In this document: one piece after another, positions 62,097 through 64,000 of the stretch | Layout of the letters: every line of letters begins with the position of its first letter | Position numbering within the stretch: position 1 is the first letter of the stretch | NCBI RefSeq assembly: GCF_042477335.2 | Contig: NC_091250.1 | Span: forward strand, 60,333,384 to 60,397,383 | Reading direction: 5' to 3' | Length of the DNA stretch: 64,000 nucleotides | Source of the DNA: Ovis canadensis | Lineage: Eukaryota > Chordata > Mammalia > Artiodactyla > Bovidae | Notes under the pieces: model-generated | Databases searched by the model: none | What the model was told of the DNA's origin: nothing | The model's input: the letters and a program-made list of their open reading frames with translations, nothing else | Translations under genes and position numbers: made by a program

Positions 62097-62149
62097 AAAT
62101 TATTATTTTTTCCACTCATGATCTTTTAAATTGAGATATAGTTGATTTA

Positions 62150-63000
62150 GGGCTTCCCTCAGAGCTCATCACTTCATGGCAAATAGATGGGGGAACAGTG
62201 GAAAACAGTGGCTGACTTTATTTTTTGGGGTTCCAAAATCACTGCAGATGGTGATTGCAGCCATGAAATTAAAAGACGCTTACTCCTCGGAAGGAAAGTT
62301 AGGATCAACCTAGACAGCATATTAAAAAGCAGACACATTACTTTGCCAACAAAGGTCCATGTAGCAAAGGCTATGGTTTTTCCAATAGTCACGCATGGAT
62401 GTGAGAGTTGCAGTATAAAGAAAGCTGAGCACAGAAGAATGGATGCTTTTGAACTGTGATGTTGGAGAAGACTCTTCAGAGTCCCTTGGACTGCAAGGAG
62501 ATCCAACCAATCCATCCTAAAAGAGATCAGTCCTGGGTGTTCACTGGAAGGACTGATGTTGAAGCTGAAACTCCAATACTTTGGCCACCTGATGCGAAGA
62601 ACTGACTCATCCGAAAAGACCCTGACGTTGGGAAAGATTGAGGGCTGGAGGACAAGGGGACGACAGAGGATATGATGGTTAGATGGCATCACTGACTCAA
62701 TGGACATGAGTTTGGGTAAACTCCGGGAGTTGGTGATGGACAGGGAGGCCTGGTGTGCTGCGGTTCATAGGGTCTCAAAGAGTCAGACATGACTGAGTGA
62801 CTGAACTGAACTGAACTAAAGGAGCTGAGATGGTAAAAGTATCCACCTGCACTGCAGGAGACCCAGGTTCAATCCCTGGATTGGGAAGATCTCCCACTCC
62901 AGTATTCTTGCCTGGAGAATTTCATAGACAGAGGAGCTCTGCGGGCTACAGTCCCTGGGATCACAAAGAGTCAAACACGACTGAGCGACTGACAGACACA
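62150..63000 (+). mobile_element. Bov-tA SINE split by BovB
   Basis: The first 17 bases of the head (gggcttccctcagagct) lie at 62150-62166; the rest resumes at 62822 (gagctgagatggtaaaagta) and ends at about 63000. TAG(T/C)TGATTTA at 62139-62149 and 63001-63011 is its target-site duplication. Confidence 0.88.
62167..62821 (+). mobile_element. BovB 3' fragment inside the SINE, intron 3, antisense to DHX15
   Basis: Begins catcacttcatggcaaatag and ends ctgaactgaactgaactaaa. The frame 62187-62459 reads GSKITADGDCSHEIKRRLLL and KAEHRRMDAFEL. The duplicated word GAGCT (62162-62166, 62822-62826) flanks it. Confidence 0.9.
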
Positions 63001-63224
63001 TAGCTGATTTACAATGTTATGTTTGTTTCTGCTGCACAGTAAAGTGATTCACTTATACAGACTTTTAAAATATATATTCTCCATTATGGTGTACCACAGG
63101 ATATTGAATATAGTTCTCTGTGCTATACAGTAGGGCCTTGTTTAAGATATGCATTTTAAAACAGCACCATAAAAATGACTGTCAACCAGGTATCAATATG
63201 TCTGGAAAGCTGAGAAAAGCATCT

Positions 63225-63715
63225 TAGATTCCAAAAAGAAATACAAATGGCTCATAAGTACATGTAAAGATGCTCGATTTCATATAAAAGAAATGCAGAT
63301 TAAAATCATAATGAGATTTCACTTTTTAACTTACAATATAGACAAAGATAAAAATGTTCCACAACAAAGTGTTGTCAAGGCCATAGAAACAGATACTCAT
63401 TTGCTTATCCCTTAGTCAGAGTAGCTCAAATATGGCAACAGCTAATAAAATTCCAACACACCCTCTGACCCAACCAGTTTCATTTTTAAGAAACTCATTT
63501 CACAGATACACTCACCTGAACGTGTGTGAAAAAAATGTGTGTACAAGTTTATAAGAGAATACTAAGGACACCAACTGATTTTAATAAAAGAAACTGTAAA
63601 TTCTGAGTGTCCATCTAAGGAATTAAACTAGCAGTCACTAAAATGAATGAAGAAACTTTACACTGATCTAGAACAATCTCCAGGGAAAATATAAGTGAAA
63701 TTAGCAGCCATATGT
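63225..63715 (+). mobile_element. Older L1 3' portion
   Basis: Agatgctcgatttcatataa, agaaatgcagattaaaatca, gtgtgtacaagtttataaga and ctccagggaaaatataagtg follow an L1 ORF2-end order, highly decayed. Confidence 0.6.
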
Positions 63716-64000
63716 CTTGAACCAGCCCTACTATTAAAGCTGAAGTTTAATACGTTCTGAATATCCTAGTTATGTGCTGTTATTCCAATCCTGTTAGGGT
63801 TTTGGTTACCTTTCAAAGTATAGGCTTTATTCTGGCATGACTAAACAAGCAAATAAATCAAAACTGTTTCTAGAGGACCCAAAATTCATTCAGCATGACC
63901 AAAAGAAATTCCTGGTATCTATTTCACACATCGAGTAAAACCTGAGTAATTAGATTTACTACCTTACAAATACTTACACATAAATAATTCTATGGAGCTG

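Larger units (their letters stand above)
62130..63160. mobile_element. L1-type 3' segment hosting a nested SINE and BovB
   Basis: Left part aattgagatatagttgattt (62130-62149), right part tagctgatttacaatgttat to gtgctatacagtagggcctt (63001-63145). The left-right junction duplicates TAG(T/C)TGATTTA, marking the SINE insertion. Confidence 0.75.

Overview
The window is nuclear DNA of a ruminant (cattle, sheep, goat or a relative). The evidence is the dense set of ruminant retroposons: ten BovB (RTE-type LINE) fragments, many Bov-tA and Bov-A SINEs, two Bov-A2 dimers and tRNA-Glu-type CHR SINEs, lying over older mammalian MIR, L2, L1, MER20, MER5, Tigger and mariner relics. The exact species cannot be told from this sequence alone.

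One protein-coding gene is supported: DHX15 (the Prp43-type DEAH-box RNA helicase) on the minus strand. Eleven coding exons, numbered 4 to 14 on the usual 14-exon model, lie between 57950 and 29905. They join in frame with GT/AG at every boundary and encode residues 235-795 of a 795-residue protein, including the DEAH box, motifs III to VI, the winged-helix, ratchet and OB-fold regions and the C-terminus. Exons 1-3 (start codon, Walker A) and the promoter lie beyond base 64000. The 3' UTR runs to about 29450, with one AATAAA signal on the minus strand at 29475-29470.

Layout: 1-29449 is the intergenic region downstream of DHX15. It is repeat-rich, has no supported coding gene, and holds one relatively repeat-free AT-rich block at about 20.7-23.3 kb. 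29450-57950 holds the 3' UTR, exons 14 to 4 and introns 13 to 4. 57951-64000 is part of intron 3, with a CHR SINE, a MER5-like relic, a dead mariner transposase gene and a three-level nest of L1-type sequence, Bov-tA and BovB.

The most unusual item is at 12598-12866: the 5'-terminal 33 nt of U2 snRNA joined to a 5'-truncated Bov-tA SINE, with the whole unit flanked by a perfect 13-bp target-site duplication. This looks like a template-switch product made in one retrotransposition event. Other points worth a second look are two Bov-tA copies sharing an unusual 5' leader of about 31 nt, a BovB and a SINE inserted one after the other at the same target word (three copies of AGGCTCATG), and the fact that all five intronic BovB fragments are antisense to DHX15. 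I did not find a new multi-gene system.
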